The notes under the pieces are model-generated. The model did not search any database and was not told the DNA's origin. It saw only the letters and a program-made list of their open reading frames with translations. This document shows, in pieces, positions 13,357-25,080 of a DNA stretch of 64,000 nt (the first letter of the stretch is position 1; each line of letters starts with the position of its first letter). The stretch comes from Casuarius casuarius (taxonomy: Eukaryota; Chordata; Aves; Casuariiformes; Casuariidae). The DNA is taken from positions 3,428,434 through 3,492,433 of the forward strand of contig PTFA01000081.1 in NCBI GenBank assembly GCA_003342895.1, read 5' to 3'. The position numbers and the translations under genes are program-made.

Positions 13357-13397
13357 CTAATGCATTTAGCATTAAACATACATGCTAAATGCATTAG
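13357..13397. repeat. Perfect 16-bp inverted repeat, 9-nt loop
   Basis: The left arm at 13357-13372 (CTAATGCATTTAGCAT) and the right arm at 13382-13397 (ATGCTAAATGCATTAG) are exact reverse complements around the loop TAAACATAC. Outside the arms pairing is weak, so the hairpin is shorter than a typical pre-miRNA. Each arm contains TAAT and an ATGCAT/ATGCTAAAT POU-homeodomain-like word, so the palindrome could equally be a pair of protein-binding sites. A third GCTAATG copy follows just downstream. Confidence 0.85.
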
Positions 13398-13600
13398 AAT
13401 TATGCCATGCTAATGGAAGCATTCATGGTCTGTCAAATAGGTCAAGTATTTGCTTCACTTGGATGTTTACTACTAGTGAGGCAGCATTTCAGCATCAAAG
13501 TCTTGTCAGAAACTTTAATGATCTTTATTTGGAGAAAGTACATTGCATTATCCTGGATTTCATTTTTTTTTTCTCCCATTCTTTTCAACTGAAGATTGGA
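13398..13600. promoter_or_regulatory. Candidate enhancer-like block beside the hairpin
   Basis: Unique AT-rich sequence continues from the hairpin, with homeodomain and forkhead-like words (TTTAATGATC, TTTATTTGG). There is no repeat signature until a poly-T run at about 13563-13572. Conservation is suspected from appearance only. Confidence 0.2.
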
Positions 13601-16090
13601 GTTTGAAAGGTTACTCTAATTAACATCTTACACCACTAGCTCATTCATATGGAAGGTGCATATATGAAGAACTAGTCTTTTGTTTTGTTACATCTCTAAA
13701 GAGCTATCTTTCAGATTTAAAATATAAGCTTTACAATCTATTTTATACATAGTAAGAGAAGACAGTCCTGTAGTGAATCTGCTCATTTTGGTATTTGAGT
13801 TCAGAGGTTTAAAAGAAAGAGGAACAGAAGAAATGAGTAATCAGAGGGTATTTGATAGGTAAATATTACTCCTCCAATACATTATGAATGGCAAGATATG
13901 GTATACTTCTTAATAACGAGTAATACAAGCATAGGTGTATTGCAGCATGCAACACACTTATGTAAGCCTATAGATATTGTTATCCCAATATATAGATTTA
14001 TATATTGTCATATATATATCACAATCACATATATATCACTGTATCAAACAAATATGCTAAAAATATTCAAGCTAAGTAATTCCAGAGCACATAAAAATTG
14101 ACCCGAATTGCTGGAGGATTCCCTTTGCTAGCTGCCATGTCTGAGACATCGCAGGCTTTTGTTGCAGCCAACATGAGGCTACCAGAGACACTGCAGATGT
14201 GTAGCCTACACACACATTAACACTGCGGGTATGTACGCTACCCCACTCACTTGGCGGAGTCTTCAGCAATGCCAGAACTTAAGGAATCCACAAGACCAGC
14301 CTTTAAGGACTCTGAGCAGAGTCTGAGGAAACTCAAGGAGATATTTCTAAACCTTGGTACTCTGTTCTCCACAGATGCACAACTTAACAGCTGTTACTAC
14401 AGCTAGAGCAGTGCCCCTCCTTCAGCTGCTTTTCTATAAGGCATCTAACAGAAGTGATCTGACCTCTTCTAATGGAACAAGGCTGCAAAAAATCCCCAAG
14501 AAAATCACCAAATTATAGCTGAAGATAGTAAACAACACACAAACACTGCAGTTTCCCAAGAACTGAAGGGAGAAAGAAACAGAGAAACCAGAGGAGGAGT
14601 GAGGAGCTCTGCAGATGAGAAAGCATATGAATGGCAACATGGGGCAACCAAGAGGAGAGGAGGTATTGCCAGGCGTCCTCCATCCTGTATAACCACCTGA
14701 GGTTACTCCAGAGTAACATACATTTAGACTGTTGCTCGCAGACTGTACTGGAAATGACTCTTGGCAGAAATGGCTATTCATTATTTGCACAAAGGCCTCA
14801 CTGCCATTGGGGGTGGGAAGGTAGCTGCCAAGTTCTGACTAACTGCTACAGGTCTCATCCGCTCCACTGTCGGCTTATTTATTAGTATAACCATGCAAAG
14901 ACATAATGCTCTAGAGAGTTTATGTTTGCTTTTTAACTTTATGCAATAAGTCATCTAAGTTGTTAAGAATTAAGCACAAGTCATCTGGTAGCCACAGAAA
15001 ATGCTCAATATTCTCCTCTGGATTTCTGGTTACAAGGTAATAAAGATTTCTGTCCAGAAAGAAGTTGCTGTGACACCTGATTTAGAGTTGCCATACAGGC
15101 AAATTAGGCAATTGTCTACGGGAGCAAAATACATGGCACAGCAAATATTGTGCAAGTGACACATTTTCAGGTTTGCTCAGAGCAGCAGAAGCAAGAGCTG
15201 ATAACGGATGGCATCTGCATTTCAGAACAAACCCCCAAACATTTCTTGTTATTCACAGCTGACAAAGCATCACTAAGACATGCTGCTTTTGATTTTTACC
15301 TGTCAGGCTACATTCCTACCCCTGTGATGCATCCACCTGGAAAATTCAGAGAGGCGATTTTATGATGGAAGAAATAAGCCAGCAACTGAATCTTTGCAAA
15401 TGAGAAAGCACATGAACTAGGCTGTGCTGTTTCTTCTCTGCACCTTTCCGCATAAGCTGCCCCATAGCAATGCCTTCAGTGGACCAAATACCTCACTTTC
15501 TTCTCCCAAATGCTCTGTTTAAGGTGAAATGCACGTCCAGATCCAAATTATGCTCAAGAATTCAGCATTAAGAAAAAAAGACCAGTACAAACATGAAGAG
15601 AAACGTATCGACAGAGCTGGCCTTGCATGGTACCACTCACCGCCTTTCTTTCCCCACCATCCCTCACCCACAATCCTGCGGCCCGTGAGGGAAGTCTGCA
15701 GAGAGCAGCCAGACAAACCTCCAGCCAGCAGGAGCAGAAAAAGCCAAGGCAGGCATTAAGATACCTGGAGGGGAGGACTCTACGCCACGCCACACGAACC
15801 CAGAACTGTACAGGGGAGAAATCATTTTTCCTTTCCCCAGACACCAGAGTACTAGGAGGAAAAAGAAGTCTGTCTTCCTTGTATTCTTTTTGGCAGAAAA
15901 CTATCTGCTGTGTGAAATCACCCCGTTTGTATGTTTTTTCCCTGACCCTACCCTAAACATATCTCATCTTTTCAGACAGACACTCTCCGGGGCAGAGAGC
16001 ATCTCTCATCATACCGTGGTTGGCACAATGGGGCTCCCTTCCTGGTGGGCTCTTAAGAACTACCATAAACATGATTAGTAATAATAATCC
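13601..16090. other. Unique non-coding DNA with a TA-rich microsatellite
   Basis: No gene is recognised. An imperfect TA-rich simple repeat lies at about 13975-14040. 15600-15780 is a modest GC-rich patch with open frames on both strands, which I attribute to composition. The rest is ordinary unique DNA. Confidence 0.45.
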
Positions 16091-16094
16091 CTAT

Positions 16095-16310
16095 TTAAGT
16101 TACTGGAGGTATTTTTTAGGCTAATGCCCAGCTTAAAAGCATAATTCATTCACAACAATGAACGGAGCCAGCAGAGCATCAGTAATAATCCTCTCACATC
16201 ACAGAAAGCATACTGAGATGTTAGAATAGCTCGGTGACGATAACTCCTCCTCATTACCAACTGTGAACTGCAATCTGCGTGAGACATCTTTTTCAACATC
16301 AAAAAGCACA
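16095..16310. promoter_or_regulatory. Candidate enhancer-like block
   Basis: Unique sequence contains GCATAATTCATTC, a SOX-type ACAATG word (near 16156), GTAATAATCC, and several retained CpGs (CTCGGTGACGATAAC, CTGCGTGAG). The mix of SOX and homeodomain words in unique DNA resembles vertebrate enhancers. No alignment was available. Confidence 0.22.
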
Positions 16311-16422
16311 CAGTTCAGTGCAGGCAGGGGCAAAAGATGGAGACAGATGCCTTACAGTACCGAATTCAAACTAGGACATTTAGAATAGGCAAAGAGAGAC
16401 AGCCTTTGGAAACTCTTGGTTT

Positions 16423-16444
16423 AAAAAAAAAAGAAAGAAAAAAA
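16423..16444. repeat. A-rich simple repeat
   Basis: A run of A interrupted by single Gs (A10 GAAAG A7). Low-complexity sequence; no family is attached. Confidence 0.7.
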
Positions 16445-16959
16445 TCACCTGCTAATTCCATACGATGAAAAAGAGTAACTCCAGCAAATTCCATTAGTCA
16501 GCATATCATGAAGTAATCTGAATACAAAAGCAGGAGCTCTGCAAGGAAGTGTGTATGCTTCAGTAATAATCCCTCTCCCCACTCCCTCAGCGCTATTCTC
16601 CCTTTCATCAGCAGGCACAGTGTTCCCCATCAGCTTATTGCTTCTCTTCCTGGTTTCGCTTCCTCCAGGAATTTCCAGTGACTGCCTGTCAAGCAAGTCC
16701 TCTGTTATCCAGTTTACCACAGCTGTAGCTTCATTTCTGCAAGTCAACTGCATTAGTAAATAGTGAATTTGCAGGAAAAGGAGGTTACATGTTCCAAGAA
16801 CCCACTAGGACCCACTCTTCATAGTTCTGCCATAAGCCTTACGCGCTACGCTCCCCTCTGCCCTCACGAGGCATGACACAACACCTCTGCTCTGGTGCTC
16901 ACCTCAAAATGACCCAGATGATTCCCACGTGCTGGAAAAGTTTAAGATGCAAATCGAAG

Positions 16960-17085
16960 CAATGCAGCTGGAGAATGCTCTTGTGTTCTTACAGTCATAC
17001 GTGTTTACACTTGCTCCCTTTCTAAATGTTATTTTTAAATAATTCATATTTTTGATGATAGACTCCTCACCCAGCCAAAAAAACC
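16960..17085. promoter_or_regulatory. Candidate forkhead-site-bearing AT-rich block
   Basis: Contains GTGTTTACAC at 17001-17010, which includes the TGTTTAC forkhead core, followed by an AT-rich stretch with TAAATAATTCATATTTTTG. A single motif has little weight by itself. Confidence 0.15.
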
Positions 17086-20000
17086 CCCTGTCATTTATAG
17101 ACTAATGGCTAAATTCAGCCTCAAGCAAGTGGATTTCAGTATGGCATAGCATGGTGAGCTAAATTACATCTTATGATGAGGTCCAAGGAGTGGAGCATGT
17201 GCTAATAGGGCACTAAGTAACTATGGGAAACACCTTGCACCCAAAGTAGCCCATGGCTATGCAAAAAGAGTAGAACCATATGAAACAAATCATCCTCCCC
17301 GTTTGCATTACCTAGGAATTTACACTGCGCTATTCAATGGCATACATTAGTGGTTCCTGATTTTTTTGAAGTGAGTTTCATCTCTATTCCCTTCTTCCTC
17401 ACTCACCCTCAGAAAGAAAAGGATAGAAGTAGGCGGTAAGAGGCAGGTCACATGTGCTGCTGAATGATTGCAAAGCTTCTGCTAATTGATTTGCATCATT
17501 TACTTTGGTAAACATCAGTCATTTTCATGTTGGCATCAAACTTCTGAATCTGGTCTCCCATTAATGGTGTCTTCTTGGATATCACACATAAATGAGTACC
17601 ACCCTGCCCGGGAAAGCAGCAACAATAGATAACACAGCCAGCACTGTCAAGCAATAGAGCAACTTCTAGGAGTAATGAACAGCTCTTGAAAAATGTCATG
17701 TAAGCGAGTGACTGATTAAACTTCATGGCAAAAAGGAACATTGGCTGCTTTGGCGAGTCACTGTTCTCTCTCTGTCCAAAGCCCAGTTCTTCTTAGGGCC
17801 AATGAAGATATATCTGAACATATACTTCAAATTAAAGTGATCTAATGCATACCAGTAATTGCTTCCTCTCACTTTCAGCAAGAAACTATAGATTAACTTG
17901 TTAATTCAAAATGTAGTGCATTGAACAGTCTTCTCTCCGCAAGGATGGTTTCAGAAAGCTCAGAAATAAACCAGAACAACATTCATTATTAAAGCTTTAA
18001 GGTTCTGTTAAGTAAACGAGAAGCTGTGCAGGTGTTCCACGACTTTATGTTTTAACTTCTTAAAGGCTGTGGACTGAATTTGACTAGGTCAATTCAACTA
18101 TACATACATTCTCAGTTGTTTTCTCTTAAAGAACAAGAGATAAGCAACAGGAAGGGAGAATTTACAAAAGCCTGTGGATTCACATACACACAATAAAAAG
18201 CAAATGCAGAAAAGAAAAAATACTCAGATGCTATCAGAACTTAATCCTGGATCTGATGCGCCTACATTCCTCCCTCAGTACATTACAGACCACTATTACG
18301 ATGTTATGTCCTTTAGACCTGAGAAATGGCATGGGAAGAAGGTCACTTAAATCTCTCAACACTGGAGGTCCCTGCACAGATGCCTGGTAGAATTAGGAGC
18401 ATCCCTATGCTAAAAAGTTATCTGTTAACCGGAAAAGAAACATAATTGTGGACCATCATTTCCTGAGGCATCAGCTTGAGTCCATACAACTTTTCTATAA
18501 CTCAGCCATGCTGTCACACAGAAACTACATACCACAGTAGACCAGACACTCCTAACTGTTGAAGATAGTTGTCATGGGTAGAGCTGAAGTGAAGAAGCTT
18601 TTCCAGATACATTGCTGCAGTTTACTATTCCCATTCATTAGCTCTTTAGGGAGAGATCCAACCATCTCTGTGTTATGCTTACAGTTTGCTGACATGTGTA
18701 ATTTAAAGGGAAGAATAGCAGAAAGAATTTCTTTTTACTAATATAAACAAAGTGCCTTAGGCATCTGAGTCACATAAGAATTAACAAGCCCAAAAGTTTT
18801 AAACTGATTAACAATTGCTCCTCTCTCAACCACTCAGGGAATTTATCACTCAGCCTTCACACCTGTACTAAGAATTGTCTAGGCAGAAATTCAGGTAGTT
18901 TCTGTCCTTTGTGTTGTAAAAAGCAAGCAGGAAGAAATAGCTCGGACTTTCTCTCTGCACAATCAAAAAATAAGAAAAGCACTGCCATTTTCCATTTTTG
19001 TGTTTAAACTTTAAATTGTTCTATATCCTGGACAGGACTGAAATCAGCATTTAAAAAAGGAAAAGGAAAAAGATTAAATGTAAGGCTCTCATTTTTTGCT
19101 GCTCCCTGTGAGGCTCTTGCAATATGAACTGTCAGCCCCAGATTGCTAGCTGATAGTCTGTCTTCTGCTTATTTAAAGGAAAGGAGAGGGTTATTTGACT
19201 GGCTGTATCACTGCAAAATTAATCCAGAGAAAATTTAGTCCGGATTTGGCTGTTCAATTAAGAGGCTATTTTGCATTTAAAGAAGACTCACTGTTTGCTC
19301 TGCAAATCTGTCCTTTCTCAGAGCATATGACATTTTTAAGGCTGTGAAGCCTAAAACAGAGTGCGTGGGGATGGCAGGCAAGGGCTTGGTCTTTTCCCAT
19401 ACCTGATTCAAATCAAAAAGTCTGTCTTCTCTTTCTCCCTCCATCACGTTTCAAGCAGAAACACATCAGAGAATGTCACTGTGAGCAAATCTGAGCCCTC
19501 AGTGCAAGCCCACTCTCCTCCTTCTCCTCTGACCACCTTTGCATCTAATCTAAACAATCAAATGGACAATGGCTAGGAGGATTTGTGGCAGAAATAACCA
19601 AGTCCCAGACTTGTGTTTTTCCCCAATGTCCTTGTGCCTTTCAGTGCCTCTCTAATCCAGCCTTCCTGCTCATGCTCCCCGTTTTGCAGTCCTGGCTTTA
19701 CCTTTGCTGTTTCCCGAGGGCAGGAGGCAGAGCACATGGAGCACCAGCGACCACAGCCAGAATCTGCCAGCACACAACATACTGGGTTTCCCAGCAGTCC
19801 AGCTCTGCTGAGACCGGATTTTTATCTCAGTTCTAGAAAAATTTCAGTGGAGCTGTACTAGATTTGTCTTGCTCTGGTTGGAATAGTAATCCAGCACTTT
19901 GCTGTGATCCTCACAGTTTGCGATCACCACATCTTCCAACGTATATCCACACAGCAAGCCTAAGTTTCCAGTTGTTGTTCTATAAGCTCAAATCCTGCAA

Positions 20001-20759
20001 CCAGAGAATGCCCCACCTTCATCCAAATTTGCCAGCAACTGTACAGTGTCTCCCTCTATTCATAATCAATCAAGCTACCCATCATATTACTTCTAACTTA
20101 TTTCCACACAGCAAGCTCAATGCTCTGACTTTGGCTCACAAGAAGGAACAGAATTTCTCAGTCCACAAGCAGTGGCAGCAAACACATCACCATGCCCACC
20201 CAACCTGGGATCGTATCAGGAACCATGTTAAACACAAGTAGTTCCACCAACAGAGAGTTACGAGAAGAGCAGGTGAGAAAATGTTCTTTTGGTGAAAAAG
20301 GCAATGAGATATTTCTAATTGTTTTCATTTAACTTTAATGTGTTTTATCAGAAGTCAAAACTTACTTTTAGCCAAAAAATGAAAACAATTTGCTGGCCAG
20401 CTGAAATTATTCAGCTTTTGAAATAGAAAAAATACTAAGCAGAAAAATTTGGGGTGAAGAAGAAAATGGAAAACCCTTTTTCTATCAATAAACTGTTGGC
20501 ATAAATAATTAACTATGCTTTTTTGGACATAGTTTTGAAAATGTTAACTTTCTGTAAGAAAAATAACCATACTTTTGCTTAGTTTTTAATCAACACCAGA
20601 TGATCCTTGCAGTAGCCCATGAGATCTGTTTTGTTCATTTTTCTAATCACGTGGAGATCTGGGTCACATCCTACATATGTCTCACTTCACATTCATCCAC
20701 CCAAAATCTAGTATTGTCAAAACATCTACAATGAGCCCCAAGAGAGCATCGTCTATCCT
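17086..20759. other. Unique non-coding DNA
   Basis: No gene, RNA or clear mobile element is recognised in 3.7 kb. 19480-20240 is somewhat C-rich on the plus strand, with an open frame at 19864-20241 that predicts a low-complexity His/Pro/Ser-rich peptide of no known family. I treat that as chance. Confidence 0.45.
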
Positions 20760-21030
20760 CCTGCCAGATGTCCTAACAAACACGAAGGCTCCAAAGCCTC
20801 CCAGACAACCTCTTCCAGTGCTGCACTATCCTTACACTTAGGAAGTCTCCTTTATATGAGATCTTGGTCTTTACTGCTGGAATTTAAAGGACATTCACCA
20901 TGTCCTTTTCACCAGAGACATGGAACAGATGATTTTCTTCCTCTCTGAAGCAGTGGTTTATCATGGCTCTCTTTAAAACTGCTCTTTTAAAAATAGCATA
21001 ACAGGGTCCTTGGCTCTCTGCAGCACTAGG
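20760..21030 (-). mobile_element. CR1 LINE 3' region fragment (old)
   Basis: The plus strand follows, in order, the reverse complement of the conserved CR1 3' region: CTCCCAGACAACCTCTTCCA, then GTGCTGCACTATCCTTACA, GGAAGTCTCC, a TTCACCATGTCCTTTTCACC block (the 'cctcttgtcctgtcac' region), then TTCTTCCTCTCTGAAGC and a TCTCTGCAGC end. Collinearity over about 250 bases supports the call despite high divergence. The copy is truncated and non-coding. Confidence 0.6.
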
Positions 21031-22039
21031 GTGTCTGGTTATATCCAGTGGTCTCCACAACAGAGCAGTTCTGCCTGGGTATAGGAAGCACCAGCTTACT
21101 GCTGAGGCTTTTAAGACTCTCTCTAATATCTCAGGCTTTTAGCAAGGTGACCAGGAAACCTGTCCAGAATTTGGAAAGCAAAACTTGGCTGAAAGCAAGT
21201 CAATATAATTGTCCCAGTGGAGACAGTAAGAACTTTGCCTCTATTTGCCTTCAGTTAAAAAGATTAAAGCGTAACTATCCGTTACATCTCGCACTTTATG
21301 ACCAGGATGGTTTTGGCTGTTTTTGCACAAAGGTTCACAAGCTTATTTAGAACAACACTAAATTTAGGTTGATAGAAAAATGGTGTTTAGTTAAAGACAG
21401 TGGTAGTTAAAGTGTTAAACAGTGTTTAATTAACCTGCAGAACTGAAACTGCAGGATGTTGAGAGCAGAGAATGGCATTTAGAAAAGATTAGCTAGATGT
21501 TTAAGATGAATTTAACATACAAATACACAAGCTAGAACAGCATTACAAGAGTGACTGATCAGTATTCATATTTTAGGGGCACAAGACAAACACTGGCTGG
21601 AAGCAATCTCATCTCTGCTATGTACTTTTAAACTGTTAAATGCATCATCTAGGATTTCTGCCTTTCTCTTCAGCATTAGCCAGTGATGGAGACTAAATGG
21701 ATCATTGATCTGTTTCAATATTGAAAATTGGCCCAGGATATGAAGACTGCCCTTTTGCTGGGGGAAACATCTCAACACCTTATCTGCACAAGAACATAAG
21801 TGAATTTCAAGCCCTGCTTGGTAACCACATACACTGAGAAAAAACTTAATATCCCAACCCCCTTTTTCATATATCTTGATTTTCTTCCCCATTTCTCTCT
21901 GGAAATTTCTGAATTCATCTCTTCAGCTTTATGAATCAGACCTTAAAGGGCAAGAAGATGAAACCTTTATGATCTAAATTAACCCCTTTGATATTGCAGC
22001 TGCTGCTAAAAAGTAGAGCAGACTTTATATCTAGAGTTG
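21031..22039. other. Unique non-coding DNA
   Basis: No gene or repeat is recognised. 21340-21440 is rich in TTTAGTTAAA-type words but has no clear tandem unit. Confidence 0.4.
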
Positions 22040-22150
22040 CCAGTCATTTTGTGATATTTGCCTGGAATTGGGAAAGAAAAAAGACTGCTAATAACAGTAG
22101 AATCCAATTAAAAATTCATTTGCAAATTCATTGCAAACAGGGACATGACA
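22040..22150. promoter_or_regulatory. Candidate enhancer-like block
   Basis: AT-rich unique sequence with CAATTAAAAATTCATTTGC and a repeated CAAATTCATTGCAAAC-like word. The TAAT/ATTTGC mix resembles homeodomain/POU-bound elements. Called on texture only. Confidence 0.2.
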
Positions 22151-24699
22151 GGGAAACGGTTAGGCAGATCAGTGCTAGCCTCACAAAACTGGAACATTCT
22201 TACAAATTCTCCATCAATGTCTAAAAATGAACATTTTCTCCGCACCTTCTCCCTGAAACATGTCCTGAGGGTTTCTAATTGATTAATAAACCAATACCAG
22301 CTTTCCTCCCAAACAGGCCAGATCACTTACCTCAAAATTTAAGAAGTATGAAATCATTATCTATACCACTTCACTTTTCTTTCCCTGCTTTTACACTTCC
22401 CTCCTTCTGTCCTCACATCTTGCTCTTTTGCAGGGTAATAGCAATCAGATATCCAAAACACCTATTCTAAACCCTTCGCCTTGTCTTATGCATCTCCCTC
22501 CACCCTCCCGGGGTTTCGCAGTCTGTATTTGGAGCAGAATTCTCCCATAGCTACAAACTCTAATATGCCCTGATCTTTCCATTTCTAAATCTGATCCCAA
22601 CTGGAAACAAAAGCAATTTTACAAATAATAGGAAAGCCTGAGGTTTGGTATGGGAAAGCTGAGATGGGCAAGGGGAAGGTGTGATCTTCCCGTGATGCAA
22701 ATAATGTTCTGCATTAAATGCGTAACCAAAAATAAAGCTCCCTGAGGTATATTTGCTAGTTCTGACAAGAAAAACATCTTTAGCATATAAACACACAGTG
22801 CAGATTGAAATATTTCTCTGTGTGAAAATAACCACAGATATAATTAGCTTGGTTCTTTGGCTGAATTCTGTTTTTCTAAATAGTTCAACTTTCTGCTGTT
22901 TGCATTGAAAATACTAACATATCAGAGTATTTGTACAAAAGTAGCCCTGTGTAAAATCAACCATAAAATGTAACTGGAAGATATGCTAGACCTTTTAAAT
23001 GCCTTAAGCCTACAAATGTAAGAAGGTCATGGTAAAAGCTGAAAATAAAGGCCAATTCTCCTCTCACCTTGTTTGTATCTAATAATGCAAATCTCCAAAA
23101 CTAGCATGAGAGTTGTATATTAGGTGGGCTGAGATTCACAAAGGACATAATGCACACAAAATCTAAGCTCATATTTTTAGCCCTTTGCTAGATCTCCTGC
23201 CCCTTTTAAGTAAAAATCAATAATTTAATTTCATTACATTTAAATGGAGATTATTCACTGAGTGCTTTAGGGGAGGGGCATGTGTAATAAGGAAATGGGG
23301 TTTGGTGTTCATATTACTATAGGGCCAAGGGTACTATATTTCATGAATATAGCTGAATCTCTGTCTTTATCTCTAAAACTACAGTTCAATGTAGTCTGGT
23401 CACCTACAGATCTGTCTCTTGGATATCTAATAAAGCCATGAGCCCCCACTGCTGTGTTTTCCTCAGAGGCAATCTGTTTTCATGAAATCTGAGAGAACTT
23501 AATGGGCTGTCAAATTTGGCTGAAGTTAGTCAAGGGCTTCAAAAGTTGTCAAAGAAAGACCAACAGATCACGCAAATGGGTAGAGTGATCCAACATACCT
23601 CATTTTACTAAAACACTAGACTAAAAAACAGTCTCTGCTGTTTGCAGTGAGCCACAGACCTAGGAAGAAAGTAGAACCCAGAAAAATAAGTCTGCAAAAA
23701 AAGCCAAAACAATAGCTCAGCAATGTGACTTGTCACAGTCAACTCATTCAGAGTTTAACCCAGACAGCCAGAGATGATCACTTAAATTTCAACACTGTTA
23801 AGTGTTTAATATCTTGAGTGATGAAGAAGAGAGTGGTTCATCGTTCTGCACAGTTCAGTCTAAGCCAGTCTAGTGCAAGGAGAAAACGTCAGTGCCAAAG
23901 GACCAACACCCAAGACAGTTCTCAACAGTCCCACCCTCACCTGCATCAAGGTAGAGTCAGCAGGAGACCAGTGAGTCTCCAGCACAACAAACAATCACAT
24001 TTTATCCCCCGTGGGCAGCTGAGCAGCAACTCACCTGGGCAAAGGTTATCTGGGGACATGACATTCTCCTGAAAATTTGACTCAAGGATCCTATAGGGAA
24101 CTCTGTGTACATGCTCACCTTCAGTTTTGCAGAAATCTTTTACCATTTGTATGGATTTTTTTAAAGCAGGGTTACTGACTGTACACATTAGTGAGGCTGC
24201 ATTACTATCTATATATTTATATTAGATGGGTGCAATATTCAGCCTGTCAGTGCATGTTGTGCATTCTGTGTTATGGTACAGAAAGAAGTTTTTATCTTAA
24301 CCAAGTTACTTATGAAAAATCAGCGTGTCTTCACAGACGACAGATAGACAATGAAGGACATAAATACTATTAAAAATATTTTTTTAAAGAAAATTGAGTG
24401 TGCATAGCAGCGGCTAAATGAAAATGATTGTTGCTAGGTAAATACATAGCAGAGACCTTTATCAGTTATGCTGTAATAAGAGAGAGCTATAAAAGGACTG
24501 ATGAATTTCTTAGACCTGTTACAGCTCTCTGGTGCAGGCCTCTGCCAAGGAGAGGGTTCTGGGCTAGAACGAGCACTAATCTGAGCAAGTACTGACAGTT
24601 CCTGCACTGCACAGAGTTTTAAAAAAATCTTATCTTTAAAGCTACTTGGTTTTCCTTGACGCATATTCCCCACTTGGAATACCTTTCTCATCATCTGTC
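22151..24699. other. Unique non-coding DNA
   Basis: No gene recognised. 22360-22520 is pyrimidine-rich on the plus strand and may contain unrecognisable LINE debris. 23040-23460 is plain AT-rich DNA. 23818-24072 has a short open frame without support. Confidence 0.4.
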
Positions 24700-25080
24700 T
24701 CGCACCGAATGATATTCTATAAATTCCTCATTAAAATAACTTAGAAATGTGAATGAGTAAATTCAGTTAATATATATGCAGCTCATTCGTTCAACAAGGC
24801 TCCTAGATTCTGACAGTATTTCAATTTAATTCAGCTATGGGTCAGATGTATGGGACTCAGACATGTATCTTTATTTTAATTCAGATGTAGTGAGCATCCT
24901 CCACTGAAACTCCTTTTGCAACATGTCAGCAGGAGACAATGTATTCAGCTCCATAATTATGTACTTCGGTACAATCACATAGCATTATATACAAAATCAC
25001 CACACTGCTGAAAAAAAGCCTGAAATGCTAATTAGTTCGCAAATTAACATTGATTTGATTTAATGTTGAATAAGGGTTTG
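24700..25080. promoter_or_regulatory. Candidate enhancer-like block
   Basis: About 380 bases of unique AT-rich DNA dense in TAAT/ATTA words (CTCATTAAAATAAC, TTTCAATTTAATTC, CATAATTATG, GCTAATTAG, GCAAATTAACATTG), without tandem structure. This pattern is common in deeply conserved vertebrate enhancers. No comparison could be run. Confidence 0.25.

Noticed and set aside
13357..13397. Pre-miRNA
   Set aside because: The stem is perfect for only 16 bp and pairing outside it is poor. Real precursors usually show about 25-30 paired positions with small bulges.
13975..14040. CRISPR-like or minisatellite array
   Set aside because: Only an imperfect TA-rich microsatellite. No regular direct repeats with unique spacers occur anywhere in the window.
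19864..20241. Plus-strand open frame of about 125 codons, His/Pro/Ser-rich
   Set aside because: Composition reflects C-rich DNA. No domain or splice signal.
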